A DNA stretch of 64,000 bases from Himantopus leucocephalus (GCA_003993805.1 RSEF01000020.1:9056439-9120438); one strand, 5' to 3'. Counted from the stretch's first letter, positions 34,885-47,459 are shown. Program-made: numbers and translations. Notes: a model not told the origin generated them from the sequence alone.

Positions 34885-35110
34885 TTGTCCCACACATGGA
34901 AAAAGGGCTCATTTGCCCCATGCACAGGGGCAAAAGGGCTCATTTCCACCATACACAGGGGGAAAGCGCTCGTTTGCCCCACGCACAGGGGGAAAAGGGC
35001 TCATTTCCACTATGCACAGGGGGAAAAGGGCTCATTTCCACCATGCACAGAGGGAAAGGGCTCATTTACCCCATGGACACGGGGAGTAGGGCTCATTTGC
35101 TCCACTCACA
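34885..35110. repeat. 31-bp minisatellite ending next to a gap
   Basis: About seven copies of a 31-base unit (cacagggggaaaagggctc followed by atttccaccatg). Copies 3 to 5 are almost identical and the outer ones more diverged. The array is followed by poly-C and a 92-N gap, so it may be longer in reality. Confidence 0.9.
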
Positions 35111-35155
35111 GAGCAAAGGAGGGGGCAGCGTGCCCTGGCCACCCCCCCCCCCCCC

Positions 35156-35247
35156 NNNNNNNNNNNNNNNNNNNNNNNNNNNNNNNNNNNNNNNNNNNNN
35201 NNNNNNNNNNNNNNNNNNNNNNNNNNNNNNNNNNNNNNNNNNNNNNN
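35156..35247. other. Assembly gap (92 N)
   Basis: Preceded by a run of about 14 C, probably a sequencing stop at the homopolymer. Confidence 0.99.
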
Positions 35248-36530
35248 GAAGGGGAGGCTCCCAGGGGACCCGACGGGACCCCGCTGCCTCCTTCCCACGC
35301 TGCCGCCCCACTCGGCGCTCCCGCTTGTTTTCCAGAGAGGAAACCGGCAACCTTGCTATTTTTTTTTTTCTTTTCTTTTTTTTTNCAGCGGCAGCGGTGC
35401 CGGGTGCCGGCGGGCGCCAGGTGCCGGCGGGGCGACGCGGGAGGTGCCCGTCGGCCGCGGGGGGACAATGCCGGCGACGGCCCGCGGCGCTCGCGGCCGT
35501 ATTGTGTGAGCGAGGAGGAGATGGATGAAGGTCACATCCTGCCACTCTTCCGATGCCCGGCACCAGGAAAAAGCTGCGCTTTGTAAATATAAAAATAAAC
35601 AACAAATTCTTCCCCCCATTTACCACCTTTCCCCCGCCCCGAAGAAAACAACAACAGCCCCGGAGGTATCGCAGCCACCTGCTCGGGGAAGTGATTTTTC
35701 ATATAGGCAGGAAACGGGGGGTCTAATTAAATCTGGGGTCAAGAACATAAAGGGAGAACGAAGTTTATTTAGGAGCCCTCGAGCGGGGCCGGGGGGAGGT
35801 GCTCAGCGGGGCTGCGGGTGCACGTGGCTCCATGGGACGGAGTTTCGGAGTTGCGGTGGTGCTGGGTGTTTTGGCCCCAGGGCGGGTTGCAGGGCATCGC
35901 TTTCCTCCCACTATCGGGTCACCCCTGGTCCCCTCCTCCTGGTGCAGCTGGGGACGGCGGTGGCAGCTCGGTTCTGGCCGGGGCAGGGGTGCACTGGGGG
36001 AGTCCCCGCCGTCCCCGTTCCCCGCGGGTGGAGAAAGGAGCTCGGGGAGTGTCACGCTCAGACCTACAAGAGTGTCCCCAGCCTTCAGCGAGATCATATG
36101 AGGTTCCTGTTTCACAAGACAGAGGATGGCATTTCCATTGTGCTCACCCGGGGATGTGTTGCAACGGGGCAGCCGCTTCCATCCTTTGTCCTCCTCCCCG
36201 CAGAGGAGGAGTCTCAGCCTCTGCCAGGGTGACCCGTCACACCCTGCCCCCCCCCCTCCCAGCCACCAAATTTGGCTCCACTGGCCACGGCAGCCTTCCC
36301 CTGCGGGTCCCGGCCGCGGGCATCGGCAGCACCGCCAGCGCTCTCCAGCTCCATAGGTGCCTCCTCGCTGCCATCGCACTGGGTGCCCTCAACTGGGGGG
36401 TCCCCACCAGGTGTGGGGACACTCCGTGAAGGCGATGCCCCATCTCGAGCCACCCCCGGTGCTGACCCCAGGGTGCCCCCCCCCGTCTGCCTCCGCTGCT
36501 CGCTGCAGGGCTCCTGCCTAATTTTCACAA

Positions 36531-36665
36531 CCAATTAAAAAACGAGGGGCCGACCCCACCAAAGACCAACTGCGGATCTCTGGGTGCTGGCGGCAGNTAC
36601 CAATTAAAAAATGAGGGGCCGACCCCACCAAAGACCAACTGTGGATCTCTGGGTGCTGGCGGCAG
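36531..36665. repeat. Assembly-type tandem duplication around single N (36597)
   Basis: About 66 bp starting ccaattaaaaaacgagggg is repeated after the N with two substitutions. Confidence 0.85.
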
Positions 36666-38867
36666 TCCCGGCTCCCCTGGGATGATGCCACCGTCCCGGC
36701 CCCGTTCTCCTGCCTGCAGTGGGCAGCTGCCCGCTTTTAGGAAGCGCTGCAGAAACCTTTGCCTTTGGGTCGGGCGCTCCCAGCCCGGACCCGCTTTCTA
36801 TTCCCCAGCCAGGCCCAACATGCTGAATATAAAGTAAGGCAGCATTGTTACGAAAAATAATTAAAACCCAACAAAACGCCGAGCAGCAGCTGGAAGGGCT
36901 GAATCGGAGCAAGCCGGGCTGGCCGTAACCCTTCGCAGGCTGGCAGCGTGGCGCGCAGGGCTGTGGGGTGGGCAGGGAAGGCAGGGCGGGCAGGGGACCA
37001 GCATCCTGCATCCCAGCGCTGCCGCCGGTGCTTGCAGGAGCGGAAGGGGAGGTGACGGGCTCGAAGTGTCCCGGCTCAGAGTGAGGGCAGGATGGGGGGC
37101 AGACTGTGTGCAGGATGGGGAACGGTTCCCCATGGGCATGGGGGTACTCCTGCGCTGGGGGCTTATAAACCAATGGGATTTTTGCCCAGGCTTTAGGGAT
37201 GCTGGGGGGTGCCCCAGTCCCCAAGTCCGTGATGAAGGATGGGATGTGCACCCTGGGGATCCCCCAGCCCAGGGGCTGCCCTTCCCCATCCCCACCCCAC
37301 AGCAAGGCATCAGGTCCCTTTTGGCACCACCAAAGGCACGCAGGTGCCACCCACCGTGCCGGCGGGCGTCCCTTCCCTGTCACCAGCATCCCACCGCCAA
37401 GCAGGGTACCAGGGGCGGCGGCATGGGGGACGAGGACGCGTCCCCGGCCGCGGGCCTCGCTCCAGCTGGGCGCTGTTTTGTAAGGACTCCTGGGCCTCTG
37501 CGGCGCAGAGATAAGCCCAAGAATTTGCCGTCGGTTCCAAATATCCCGTCCGCTTCCTCCCGCCGTCCTCGCCGCCGCTCCAGCCCGCTTGTCTCATTTC
37601 CGCAGCAGCGTGCTGGGGAGAGCTTCCTGTTTTCCCCCCCGGCCCCGGGGCGGCGGCGGGGGGCTGCGGGGAGGAAGGGCAGGACAATGGGCGCAGGCAG
37701 GGACGGGCAGCTGCCCACCTCCCAGGCCGGTGGTCTGCGTTGGGAGGAGGGGGGAGATTCCTTGGGGAGGGGGCAGGCGGGTGGCAGCGGGGCTGGCAGG
37801 TGGCAGCGGTGGGGATGTGGGTCTTGGGCTGAGCTGAGATTGCGGATGGGGTTTTCTTTCCTTTCCTTTTATTATTTCTTTTTTTTTCCTGTAAGGGTTT
37901 TGCTGTAAATCAACCCAAGCTCCCTCCAGAAGATCCTCTCTGCGCCGCGGGGGGATGACACCGGTTCGAGGAGCACCCCCGCCACCTCCACCTGGGCACC
38001 ACCCTGGCATGAGAACGGGGATGGAGCCGGGTACCACTGCTCAGCCCAGCCACGGTGGAGCAGATCCCGGGGTGGGGGGATCCTGCCCTCCCAGGAGAGA
38101 TGAACATTCCCCCCATGAGGCACTTTTTAGGGTCCCTCCAGTAAAACCACCCGCCACAACTCCCCCCCTCCACCCCCCCCCCGCCAGCGACAGCGTGGGA
38201 GAGCAGCATCCCCACGGGATTGCCACCTCCCGGGGGCCGTGCCGCGGGGTGGGGGGCCGGGATGCTGCTCCCCATCCCAAACCACAGCCGCGGGAAAAGA
38301 GGGATCTGCATTTGGGCTTTCCTGGCTCCGAGCCCAGCATCTTCCCGCCGCAGGTGGGACCGGCCGGTGGGCAGCCCCGCATCCCCTTGGTTTTGGGGAG
38401 GGGAGAAGGCTCTTGCCCCCCGGCTCCCGGGCCGAGTGTGAGTGTTTACTCGCTGCCTTTCTCACCGCTCGCAGCGTGGCAGGAGTTATTCAAAGGCGGG
38501 CGGAAGCGAGCGCAGCAACTGAAACAACAATGAAAAGGAAACGGAGCTTGAAAAATTCTCCGTTCATAAATCAACCGAACTGCAGGTGATCCCCGGGCAG
38601 GAGCGAGCCGAGGAAAAGACACAGCTCCACACCGCTGGCAGCCGGGCGGCCCCCGGCTCCCCCAGGCAGGGAGGGGGGGGATGGATGGGGTGCCCGTGGG
38701 TGGTTGCGGGTGATGCTGGGGTTGGTATGCGCGTCTCCAGGGCTGCACATCGGGGACTTTGGGGCAGGTAAGGTGGAGGTATCACTGGGTTGTATTTTAT
38801 TATATATAAGCAAATCTGGGTGAGAGGGGCGAAGATGCGCCGGGTTCTGCAGTGGGGCCGGTGTCGC

Positions 38868-38912
38868 ACGCACACTCACACGCACACGCACACGCACACA
38901 CACACACACACA
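38868..38912. repeat. (CA)n microsatellite
   Basis: About 45 bases of cacacgcacac repeats. Confidence 0.95.
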
Positions 38913-39689
38913 GCCCTGCCTCCCAGGCCAGGGAAACGCACAGGAACGCAGCCAGCCCAGGGATGGGATGGGGCACAGGGTCTGTGCCACAGCTGTGCCA
39001 CAGCCATGCTGTGGCTCCTCAGTACTGGCAGAGTGGGGAGACTGGGTTATCGGGGTGCTCGAGGGGGTGCAGACTCTCTCATCACCTCCTCTCCAGCTTC
39101 CCTCCTGTCTTTTGGGGTGAAACACATCACTTTTGAAGCAGTCAAGGCAATGGGGTGTGGGTGCATGTGGCTCCAAGCCGTGGCCGTACTGCGGGAGATG
39201 CTGGGGTTAATGGGAGAGGATCCAGGGCTCTCGGTGGCATTAGGCCATGGATCCTCGCTGGGATCTCGTAAAGGCTTTTTCCTCCTTAGGAAAAGGAGCT
39301 GCCGTCTTGGGACGGGCTCCGCGGTGCTGGCAGTATCCCTGCGTGGGCAGGGGGTGGGCATGGGCAGAAAACATCTCCCCCACCGCCAGGTCCTGCAGCA
39401 TCTTGCTGCGGGTGAGATGGGGACCAGTTTGACCAAACCCAGGTGTCCCCTCCTCACTGTCCCCTCTCTGCCAGCCCCCGTGAGCTGAGACCCGACCTTG
39501 GGGACACTGAAAAGGAGCTCATGTCTTTGGGACCGGTGGATGGTCCCAAGGACCAGGCTGGTGGCAGAAGGCTGAGCCTTACAGTGGAGGAAAGGATCCA
39601 GTTGTGGTCCCTGCGCTGGGAAAGCCAGGTGGGATCGTGTGTCCTCCTCTGCTGCTATCCGTCCCCCCATCCGTGTTTTCCCTGTCATC

Positions 39690-39960
39690 TTGTCTTTCAG
39701 CAGAGCTGGAAAACCGGGAGACCACCATAAATAAATCCTGTGTCTTTAAGCCGTTTTGTACAGTACAAGAAAACGCACTCGTTGAATTACAGCTTTTTAA
39801 TCAAATACATGTAACCATGTCACTTAAAGTGCTCGCGAAAAGCAGGGGAAAAAAAAAGAACCCAACACAATTGGAAGAGCACGATATTAAAACCAGCTGC
39901 TTGCTTACCCCCACCACAGTTAATAGTTTTTGAATGTTCTGAATGAGAGAGAAACCAGAG
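39690..39960. promoter_or_regulatory. Candidate conserved non-coding element
   Basis: An AT-rich island (ataaataaatcc, aatcaaatacatg, cgatattaaaacc) between GC-rich flanks. No coding signal. Confidence 0.3.
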
Positions 39961-41107
39961 CCAAGCTCCACTTTCATGTCCATCTTTCTGATCAAGCCCT
40001 GTCAGACGGGGGGAGCCGGGCAGCCTGGCACAGCGGCGGGGGACGTGGGAGGGCTGCGCTCGCCTCTCCTGCCGCTTCTCCTGTCCTCTTGGGCTGTCTC
40101 CCCGTGGTGATGGGGATGTGCGAGCCTGTGGTCTTCCTGCAGGCGAAGCAGCGCAGCCCGGCTGGGAACCAGCCTGGAGATGCGAGCACAGGTTGCCCAA
40201 GCCCTGCGGCAGCGAGGGATGCTGCCCTGGGACATCACCGTTGCGTCGTGTCCCCCACCACTGACTTCAACCCAACTCCACCTCCTGATGCTTCTTCCTG
40301 CAAGTTGGCATCGCTGCCGCCGCAGCTCATCCCCCGCGGGTGCTGAGGCGCCGTGGTGCCCACAGCATCCCTTCCTCCGAGCGTGCCGGCGCAGTCCCCC
40401 ATGCCACGTCCCCGTGCCCCGTCCCCTCAGGGCACACATGCCGGGACCACCTCGACGTCTACCTCCGGCCTCGCTGGCCACCGCTCCCCCCAGCACAGCC
40501 TGCCAACCACCCCGAGCTGTGCGGTTCCCCCGTAACATGGACCAACGCTCATTAAGCGTGAGGCAGAGACCACCAAATATGTCAAAACACACTTAAAATT
40601 TATTGTTTCATACCATACGTTTGAGTCTCTTGAACACAGGCCAGTGTTTCTCCCTCTCCGCGATGGGGCCTATCTGCTGTCACCGACGCTTCGCATATAT
40701 GTATAGCCCGCTTGCTTTCTGTCTTCCACTCGCCCCCCCCCCCTTCTTTCTTTAAATGAAAAATACAAACAATTGATGGAAAATGTACATTTGTTCCATA
40801 TGGGACGGTCGGAGCGTGGAGACGAGCCAAGAGAGTCATTTTTAGGCAGACTCCTCTCTCCAGTGGATGGCTGGACGGCTTCCCAGAACGGCCCCGCGCG
40901 GCCTGGCCTGACTCTCCTGACGAGCCTCAGACAGTCTGTGACGCTCCCGCGCCGGTGGGGGGGGGGACATGATTCAGCTCCCTGCCGGGCTCACCCCCCC
41001 TGGGGCTGCTGAACGCGGGAGGAGGGAGAGGTTTCCACCAAGCCCCCTGCAACGTCCCAGAAGGGCTGAGCTCGGCTGCATGGGAGGCAATGGGGAGGCT
41101 TGCTTTG

Positions 41108-41515
41108 CATGGGAGGTTGAGTTACTTTGGTTGGGTTGGGTTGGGTAGGCTAGGTTGAGTTGGTTGGGTTGTGTTGGGTTAGGTTGGGATAGGTCGGTTG
41201 GATTGTGTTGGGTGAGGCTGTGTAGGCCAGGCTGAGCTGGTTTGGTTGGGTTGTGTTGGGTGAGGTTGGGTAGGATAGGCTGAGTTGGTTTGGTTGGGTT
41301 GGGTTGGTTAGGATGGGTTAGGTTGGTTGGGATGGGTTGGTTAGGCTAGGCTGAGTTGCCTTCAATTGGGTTGGTTTGCCTTCGGTTGGGTTGGCTTATT
41401 TTGGGTTGGGTTATATTCGGTTGGGTTAGGTTGTGTAGTGTTNCTGGGTTGTGTTGGGTTAGGTTGTTTAGTGTTGGTTGTATTGGGTTGAGTTGGGTTG
41501 TATTGGGTTGAGTTA
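41108..41515. repeat. Degenerate TTGGG/TTAGG pentamer satellite
   Basis: About 400 bases of ttgggttggg, ggttaggttg and gttgtgttgggt in imperfect repetition, G-rich on the plus strand, with a single N at 41443 inside a near-repeat. It resembles, but is not, the telomere repeat TTAGGG. Confidence 0.9.
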
Positions 41516-43077
41516 GGTGACCTCTGGAGAGCACTATCAAACCTTCCCGTAATCCTTTGGTCTCTGAGTGCATCTCAGCATCGCTGGCTCAGCTCAGAAG
41601 AGGAGCACAAAGTGCTCTGATGGATGTCTGTGGGGGTCAGCTTGGCTGAGAGGCACGGGGGGAGCAAGCCCCCAGACTCCCCCATGTCTCATGCAATGAG
41701 GACAAAACCTGCCTCCCTTATGGTCCGGAGGAGACCCCAGCATGGTGTTGGGTGAATGGATGGGTGGTGTGGGGCCAAGGGGCTGCAGGGCCGGGAGCTG
41801 ATGGTGGCTCCCAGGCTGGGAGAGGGATGTGAGGCTGGCAGGGGCAATGCTGGAATCTGGGAGACCACGGCCAGAGCTCCACAGGTGATGGAGAGGCTGA
41901 AGCTCACAACCAGGGAAATGCTAAAAAAAATGAGTTTCAGGCTGAGCAGCCTTTCCAGGGCACATGAAGGACTCCTTGCTGGCTTATTTTCTTTTTCTTT
42001 CACAAACTCTATAGCATTTACGATACCATGGCCCCAACTCCCGGCAGGCAGCTGCCCTCCTCTGCCTCCAGCAGCCGGCGGAGCGGTGCTCGGCGTGCCT
42101 GCCGGCACCCGGGGCTTGCTGCCGCTCCGCTGCCGGGAAACTGCTCAGGAGCAGAGCTGGGGAGAGCATCCATCATCACCCCATGCTCCTCTGCTGCCCG
42201 GTCAGCCGGTCCGGGCACAGCCACGGAGGAAACGGTGCCTTTCCTGTCCTGCAAGGAGCGTTGAGATTTTCAAACATTTCCTTTCCCAAACTGGGATGCA
42301 AAACAGAAAGTTGGGGAAGGTTTGGGAGCTTTTCTTCAGCTCAGTCAGGAAAGGTTGCGCTGGGAACATTTGAAACCTTTCTTCGCATTTCAACCTTTTC
42401 CCTTTGGTTAACCTCTACAACGTATAATGCCGCTACATCTCGAAATGGTTTGCCTCCCATCTAAAAAAACCTGGAAACTTTTTTTTTTTTTTTCCAGTGC
42501 TCTTTTTCTCGAGTCAGGAAATGTTTTTGAGCTGTTTCCCACAAACAGGTTTGGTTTTGATAAATCTTCATTATTTTTTTTTTTCGGTGGAAGAGGGAAA
42601 AAAAAAAAAAAACCCATCATTAGCTGTAGAGCAGCTGCCTGGTGCTGCGAGCGGGGGACCAGCACTGGCAGCATCTTCCCGTTCCCACCGATGGCCCCAC
42701 CGCAGGGATGTGTGGCGGTAAGCACCCAGAACACATGGACCGAGAAGCTCTCATTCCCCCTTAACGTCCCAGCTGAGATGACTTCATCGAGGCCGCGCGT
42801 CCATGGGTGCGTGTCGGCGTTCCCTCCCCTCTGGCGTGCTCCGGGCCAGGACGGTTCAGGCTGCCTGGGAGCTGCTGCCGGCCGTCCCGGTGGGTCCCGC
42901 TCGCCCCCAGCTCCGCCGTGGCTTCAGCCTCGGGAGCGGCGATCCCAGAGCTGCGTATCGCCGGGCCGGGCCGGCTGGCACATGCTGTTTTAATATTTGG
43001 GTGATGTCATCGAGCGCTCTATAATGCTGTAAAAAAACCAGAACGTCTATAAACCTGACCAGTGAACCTCCAGCAGA

Positions 43078-43735
43078 ACACACACACACACACACGTGTG
43101 CACAGGGACACACACACATGGATACATGCACACACACGCGTGCATGCACATGGATGCACACATGCATGCATGGAGATGCATGCACGCACACAGATGCAAG
43201 CACACAGGGATGCACGCACAGAGACACGAATGCACATGCATACGCACACGTGTATACACACGTGTGCACGTACAGACAGATGCACACATGGATATACACA
43301 GATGTGCATGTGGATGCACATACAGATACACGCACATGCAGGTACAAAAAACCGGACACGCAGACATACACACACATGCAGAGATGCACACGCATGGCTA
43401 CACACATGCACACACACACTCTGATGCATGCGCATGGATACTGAGGGATGCGCGCTCCCAGACACAAATGCACGCACACATGGGCGCACACAGTGATGCA
43501 TATACACACGGATGCGCACACGCTGATACACACAGATGCGCACACACTGATACACACAAATGCGTGCACACACACACAGGTTTGCACACAGATATATTGG
43601 GATGCACACAGAGATGCACACACAGAGGGATGCACGCACACGGATGCACACACACACAGATGCACACACACACACACACAGATGCGCACACACGGATGCA
43701 CACATGCACACAGATGCACCCAAACACAAACACAC
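43078..43735. repeat. Compound CA/ATGCACAC microsatellite
   Basis: About 650 bases of alternating purine-pyrimidine sequence (cacacaca, gatgcacac, catgcatg). Open frames across it read as His/Thr-rich on plus and Cys/Val-rich on minus and are artefacts. Confidence 0.95.
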
Positions 43736-44424
43736 CCCCTTCCCGCCACCCCGACCCTCTCCCCGATGTGCAGCACAGTGACAGCCGTGGCGGGTGGCAC
43801 GGGAAGGATGGGGTGGGTGTGCACAGTGCACACGCTGCCCCGGGGGGATCCACTGCCCCACATCCCCAGGGGACACGGAGCAGATGCCACCCCCCAGTAA
43901 AGCCCAGGCAGGACCTGGCGGTGCCTCCCCCTCTCCCTGCCCCTGCAGCCATCCCGGGAAAGCCGGCAGGATGGGTCTGTCAGGATTTACATATACCTGT
44001 CAAATACCTTCTCCATATTTCTCCCATAACGACCTGCTAAGAGCCCCTTGCTCCTCCTCCCCAGTCCAAAACCATCAGGCCCTGAGCTTTGGAGAGATTA
44101 AGTCATAAAAATCGTAAGGGGCTGCATGGTAACAGCCCCGGCCTGAGCCATAACGGCAGTGAAATCATCCCCAAACTATTTCAGCCCCGTCCATTTCCAG
44201 TCCCGACGTCACACCTGAGCCACCGGCACGCAGCAAAATAAAATGGTGGTGGATGGTTTCCTGGCCCCAGTGAGGCCGTACAGGGATGGGGGCAGGGAAA
44301 GGAGGTGATGTTAAAGTTAAAAAGGCTCTCCCGGTGCTCAGGGCTGGCCACCTCTGCCCGGCCCCGGTGCCTGAGCGGCGCAGGAGGGAGTGCTGAGCTC
44401 CCATGGGCACGGCTGGAGCCACCT

Positions 44425-44570
44425 GTCCCATCCCATCCCATCCCAACCCATCCCATNGTCCCATTCCGTCCCGTCCTGTCGAATCCCATCCTGTCTGGTT
44501 CCATTCCATCCTATCCCATCTCGTCCCATCCCATCCCATCCCATCCCATCCCATCCCATCCCATCCCCAG
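44425..44570. repeat. (CCCAT)n pentamer tract with single N
   Basis: tcccatcccatccc units occur on both sides of the N at 44457, with more degenerate copies in between. Confidence 0.92.
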
Positions 44571-45159
44571 CTGGCTTTTCTGACCTGTGGTTTGCATTAA
44601 CTCACCTCGAGCTGAGCAAACCCACGCTGCCAAATAGCCAAAGCCAAGTGAAACTGGGAAATTGCGGATTTAGCATCAAATTGAACACAGCTAATTAGCG
44701 GGGTGGTTAAAGCTCATCAAGGAGCCAGCATCCTTCGCAGGCTCTGTGTAGGTCTCTGCCCTCCTGACGGAGCCGGACCAGCCCTGGTGCCGACCAAACC
44801 CTGGGTCTGGGGAGGGCCAAATCCTGCCCTGGCCACAGCTAAAACATGATGCTGCGGCTCCGACACCGCGGGAAGGTGCCTGCCGGCTGGGTACCGACCA
44901 CACGCTGCCCGCTCGGAGGCCAGGCTGGGGAAATGGCCCCAGTTTGGAACACTTCTTCATTCATTTAACGTCGAAATGGCGAGTTTAGGCGAAAAAGGCT
45001 GTGCCAAACACCGAGCGATGGGAGGAGGCGGCATCCCCCGGGGTCTGGCACGGGTCCTTCTGCCGGCTGTTATCTGACCCAAACCCGCTCTCCTGTTTTC
45101 TTCCTCTCCCCTTTTCCTTCTCTCTCGTTTCCCCATGACCTGGGGTAGGGCTGGCCAGC

Positions 45160-45240
45160 GAGACGGGGCAGCCGCGCATTGTTCACGGCCTGGATTGCAA
45201 TTAGGCTTTATTATTAATAAAAACACCCAGGGCTGGGTTC
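45160..45240. promoter_or_regulatory. Candidate conserved element with SOX-like word
   Basis: CATTGTT at 45177-45183, followed by ttgcaattaggctttatt and attaataaaaaca, inside GC-rich sequence. Confidence 0.3.
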
Positions 45241-46189
45241 GGCAGGGGGGTTGGCAGGACCCTGCCTGCTTTTGTGCAGAAGCAAGCCAGGGCTTTGCTG
45301 GCAGACGCCGCGCGGTGTTAGAGCGATGCAGAACCCCACGGGAGCCGAAATTTGGCGCTGGCTCCTGGTGACCTGGGGACGGGTGGGTACGGCACGTCCC
45401 TGCAAATGTCCCCGGCACCCCTCGGTGCTGCGGCAGCGATGCAGCAGCCGGGGTTTCACCATGCTGCATCCCTGGTGCGTTTATGGGTGGGAGTGACCAT
45501 CCATCACCCCGCGGTTGTTCAGTCCGGTACCCGCCCCAGCCCCGCGGCAGCATCCTTGGGCGTGAAGCGAGGAGACCCGCTCCCCCTCCCCAGCCCCACC
45601 ACAAAGTTACATTTTCAGCAGTTTTGCAGTGCAGGTGCTTTGGGAAAGCTCCTGTCCGTGCCCAGCCACGCTGCCGGCGCCGGCGAGCACCCGAAACCGG
45701 TGCTCCAGAGTGAGGAACCGCAGCTGAAAAAACACCCCAAGGATTTCTAGCCGTCCTCTGAGATGAGAGGCGAGCTGGCACGGCCTGAGCCATGGGGAAA
45801 GGAGGGAATTTCTGCTGCAGAGAAATGACTTAACGTTTCCTCCGTGATGTGATCCGCCGCCGGCTTCCCCCGGCACGGCGGGGCAGCTGGGCGAGGGCCG
45901 GCGCGCGCACATCGCTTCTTTGAACGGCGGGAAGTGATCGCATCCTCGCCTGGAAGGTACCTGGAAGCTTGGGGGCTGGAAAATAAGTCAGGGTTTTCTT
46001 TCCTCCCCCCCTCCTCCTTTACCCCCCCATCTCCTTCCTCCAGGCCGCTTCAGGGAGCGGAGCGGGATGGAGCCTATAGACGGCTGCTTCCTTTCATAGT
46101 CATCGGCGGCGGCACAGGATGCTTCTCATTTGGTGTTGTGTTTGTTTGCTGCGGCGCGGGTTCTGGCACCCGCCGGGCGCCCGCCAGCC

Positions 46190-46700
46190 CTCCCGTGTAG
46201 GTAGTGAGGTCATTTTTCCATGTATTCCCCCTTTTTACATACTGTATATGGAAAGACAATGAAGAGCCTTTCTGGCGTTTAATGGGAACACGTCGCCAGC
46301 CCCCAAAGTGGTCCCGTTTATTAGCGCTTCACATTAAACAACACAAAAAAAAGTGAGTCAGGATTTAGTCCTGTTAACACTAATGTGAATTTAATTTAGG
46401 AGAAGCTTGAAAATTAATGTCATTTGTTAAATATCCATTTCCCCTAAAAGGCAATTCTTTGCCAACAAAAGCAACAAAAAAACTCTTCTTCTATTCAAAA
46501 TTTTTTTTTTTTTTTTTAAATAGCCTTTTTTGGCGATATCAGCCTGGTTTAAATCACTCGGCATTCAAGGAACGGATGCCACCAGGGTTTTATGCAACAG
46601 ATTGTCATTTCTCCTTTTCAAATTGAACAAAAAAAAAAAAATACTGTAAATCATAAAGTGATTCACAGGAGGGGGATGAAGCTCCGGCGAAGCACCGGCA
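46190..46700. promoter_or_regulatory. Candidate conserved non-coding element, 500 bp
   Basis: The longest AT-rich island of the interval (ttccatgtattcc, actgtatatgg, acattaaacaacac, gtgaatttaatttagg). No coding signal on either strand. Confidence 0.35.
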
Positions 46701-46969
46701 GCTCCGAGCGGGCTTCGGCCGGGCATGGCGATGGCTCGGCAAGACCCGCCGGCTGCCGGAGCCGGGAAGCAGCCGTCGAGGGCCAGGAGGTGGAAGGGCT
46801 CTGGCACACGGGGTGTTCTTCCAACTCCGAGGACTAGAGCGAAGGCGTGGGAGCAGCCCGGCTCTATTTTTGGGGAGGTTACATGGGAAAATGGGGTGAG
46901 CCGTGGGGACCACGCACCGATGCGCTGGCAAAATAATAACCACACCAAGGCTCGTTTCGGAGGAGGATA

Positions 46970-47459
46970 TCGCATGTTTTATTGTATTTTAATCTGAGAA
47001 CAGCTGCTTTTCCTGCAGAGCACATCTCCGGGCGGCACGGCGCGGTGCCGTGGGGCGGCCGCCAGCATCCCATCCCGCTGCCGGCGCTGCCATCCCGCGC
47101 CGAGCCGAGCCGAGCCGCGCTCGCGGAGCCCGAGGCGGCTGACGGGGCGGGCGGGCGGCAGCCTGGAAATTAATACATTTGCCAGGTTGTCAAAACATTA
47201 ATCAACGGATACAAAAATCTGGAAATGGTTGGGACAACATGTATTTGCGGAAAATATGTGTTCACACAACAAGCACACAAGATGGGAACAATTATATGAA
47301 GATGTTTTAATAATTAACCAGTATAAAACAGTTTGCTCTCCATACAGTTCTAGACAATAAAAGTGTTTGCAGTCATATTTTTCTTTTGTACAAAATTCCA
47401 GTCAATTGTTCCACAATATTTACATTGTCATTCCGTTTTCACAAAATATCTCCTTCCCC
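46970..47459 (-). other. SOX18: Putative SOX18 3' UTR abutting the gap
   Basis: An AT-rich block (47160-47459) directly adjoins the 670-N gap, with a minus-strand AATAAA (complement of 46978-46983) about 480 bases beyond the gap edge. By human synteny SOX18 on the minus strand is expected between C20orf204 and TCEA2. There is no coding sequence here to confirm it. Alternative: another conserved non-coding island, or a plus-strand unit. Confidence 0.35.

Larger units (their letters stand above)
29200..47459. other. Non-coding interval with many AT-rich conserved-element-like islands
   Basis: About 18 kb with no recognisable exon. A GC-rich, C/G-run background is interrupted by at least a dozen AT-rich islands of 80-500 bp. 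Clear ones are near 29455-29605, 29640-29945, 33160-33480, 34235-34500, 35525-35775, 38440-38590, 39690-39960, 40545-40845, 42960-43065, 43965-44320, 44575-44725, 45160-45240 and 46190-46700. Several contain homeobox-, SOX- or octamer-like words. In a vertebrate genome this texture usually marks conserved enhancers of a developmental gene; conservation itself cannot be seen from one sequence. Confidence 0.5.

Noticed and set aside
34885..35110. CRISPR-like appearance (regular 31-bp repeats)
   Set aside because: The units are contiguous with no unique spacers, and the genome is a vertebrate. It is a minisatellite.
41108..41515. Interstitial telomere sequence
   Set aside because: The dominant unit is TTGGG or TTGGGT rather than TTAGGG, with no run of perfect telomeric hexamers.
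43096..44040. A 314-codon His/Thr-rich frame and a 344-codon Cys/Val-rich frame on the other strand
   Set aside because: Both are translations of the CA/ATGCACAC microsatellite.
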